NCBI GenBank assembly: GCA_041740315.1
Contig: JBGSMF010000424.1
Location: forward strand, 1 to 7,041
Direction: 5' to 3'
Origin: JBGSMF01 sp041740315
GTDB taxonomy: Bacteria; Chloroflexota; Anaerolineae; Fen-1058
DNA: 7,041 nt
Under the pieces are notes generated by a model. That model was given only the letters and a program-made list of their open reading frames with translations. It was not told the DNA's origin and ran no database searches. Made by a program: the position numbers and the translations under genes. Below, piece after piece: positions 6,844 to 7,041 of this stretch (its first letter is position 1; the number at the start of each line of letters is the position of its first letter).

Positions 6844-6867
6844 AGTGGCATCCCTATGCCACTTTTT
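6844..6867 (+). terminator. Intrinsic terminator of the operon
   Basis: A perfect 8-bp stem, AGTGGCAT (6844-6851) with ATGCCACT (6856-6863), has a CCCT loop and is followed directly by four more T residues (6864-6867). An upstream AAAAG (6836-6840) means it could also work on the opposite strand. It begins 18 nt after the gene C stop codon. Confidence 0.8.
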
Positions 6868-6873
6868 ATGGGC

Positions 6874-6902
6874 TTGCGCAGAGTGGCAGGGCGGGGTAGA
6901 AT
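6874..6902 (+). promoter_or_regulatory. Candidate promoter downstream of the operon
   Basis: TTGCGC (6874-6879, 4 of 6) and TAGAAT (6897-6902, 5 of 6) are separated by 17 nt. Transcription would start near 6909 and run into the folded repeat at 6917-7041, either as a leader for a gene beyond the window or as a small RNA. The match could be chance. Confidence 0.3.
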
Positions 6903-6916
6903 TCGGCTTTGTAAAA

Positions 6917-7041
6917 TTGGTTCTTTGGGAGTTGCCGTGCTGAACCCCTCCCCGAAGCGGAGAGGGGGAGCACGTTCCCCTTCCCTCGTAGGGAAGGGGG
7001 CCAGGGGGTTAGGTCTACCACGCGAAATCCCAAAGAGCCAA
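6917..7041. repeat. Folded inverted-repeat element, MITE/REP-like, reaching the window edge
   Basis: Terminal arms TTGGTTCTTTGGGA (6917-6930) and TCCCAAAGAGCCAA (7028-7041) are complementary at 13 of 14 positions. Inside, AACCCC (6943-6948) pairs with GGGGTT (7005-7010), and two stems lie within: CTCCCC (6948-6953; its first C is shared with the pair above) with GGGGAG (6965-6970), and the perfect 10-bp CCCCTTCCCT (6977-6986) with AGGGAAGGGG (6990-6999), loop CGT. The fold is cloverleaf-like. C-rich/G-rich palindromes of this type are common dispersed repeats (recalled, not searched). The outer arm may continue past the end of the window. No coding potential is seen. Confidence 0.65.

Noticed and set aside
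6917..7041. tRNA or riboswitch because of the cloverleaf-like fold
   Set aside because: There is no GTTCRA T-loop, no CCA-compatible acceptor arm of 7 bp and no aptamer motif I recognise. The C-rich/G-rich palindromes fit a dispersed repeat better.

Overview
The window carries one compact three-gene operon on the + strand (336-6825), with a structured, repeat-rich stretch on each side. GC content looks to be in the high fifties by eye. The protein style suggests Chloroflexota (Anaerolineae- or Caldilinea-like): large multi-domain P-loop ATPases, Gly/Ala/Val-rich membrane repeats, and dispersed palindromes of the CTGAGCGGAG / CCTTCGACT and CCCCTTCCCT / AGGGAAGGGG kind. That assignment is an inference with moderate to low certainty, because no housekeeping gene is present.

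Layout. Positions 1-335 hold no gene. They contain a compound inverted repeat (5-107), a long perfect hairpin (171-226), a sigma70-like promoter candidate (238-267) and an 11-bp stem (283-315) between that promoter and the first start codon. Gene A (336-1706) is a P-loop ATPase with two C-terminal winged helices, the last of OmpR/PhoB type. Gene B (1703-4039) overlaps A by ATGA and fuses an APH/choline-kinase-like kinase, apparently interrupted by a beta-rich insertion, to a second P-loop ATPase. Gene C (4042-6825) starts 2 nt after B and joins a many-pass glycine-rich membrane domain, a helical linker, a third P-loop ATPase and a winged helix. A good intrinsic terminator follows (6844-6867), then a promoter candidate (6874-6902), then a folded repeat that reaches the last base (6917-7041).

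How the genes may work together (inference). Spacing of -4 and +2 nt argues for co-transcription and coupled translation. The three ATPase modules share a lid signature (G-x-x-P-x-L followed by C), and those of B and C also share RRxGKTS Walker A motifs. The set looks like a membrane sensor/ATPase (C), a soluble kinase-ATPase (B) and a DNA-binding ATPase switch (A). It could be a signalling cassette or one of the STAND-type multi-component conflict systems described in bacteria with complex life cycles. I see no recognisable toxin, nuclease, protease or TIR effector, so the kinase of B is the only candidate catalytic output besides ATP hydrolysis and transcriptional control.
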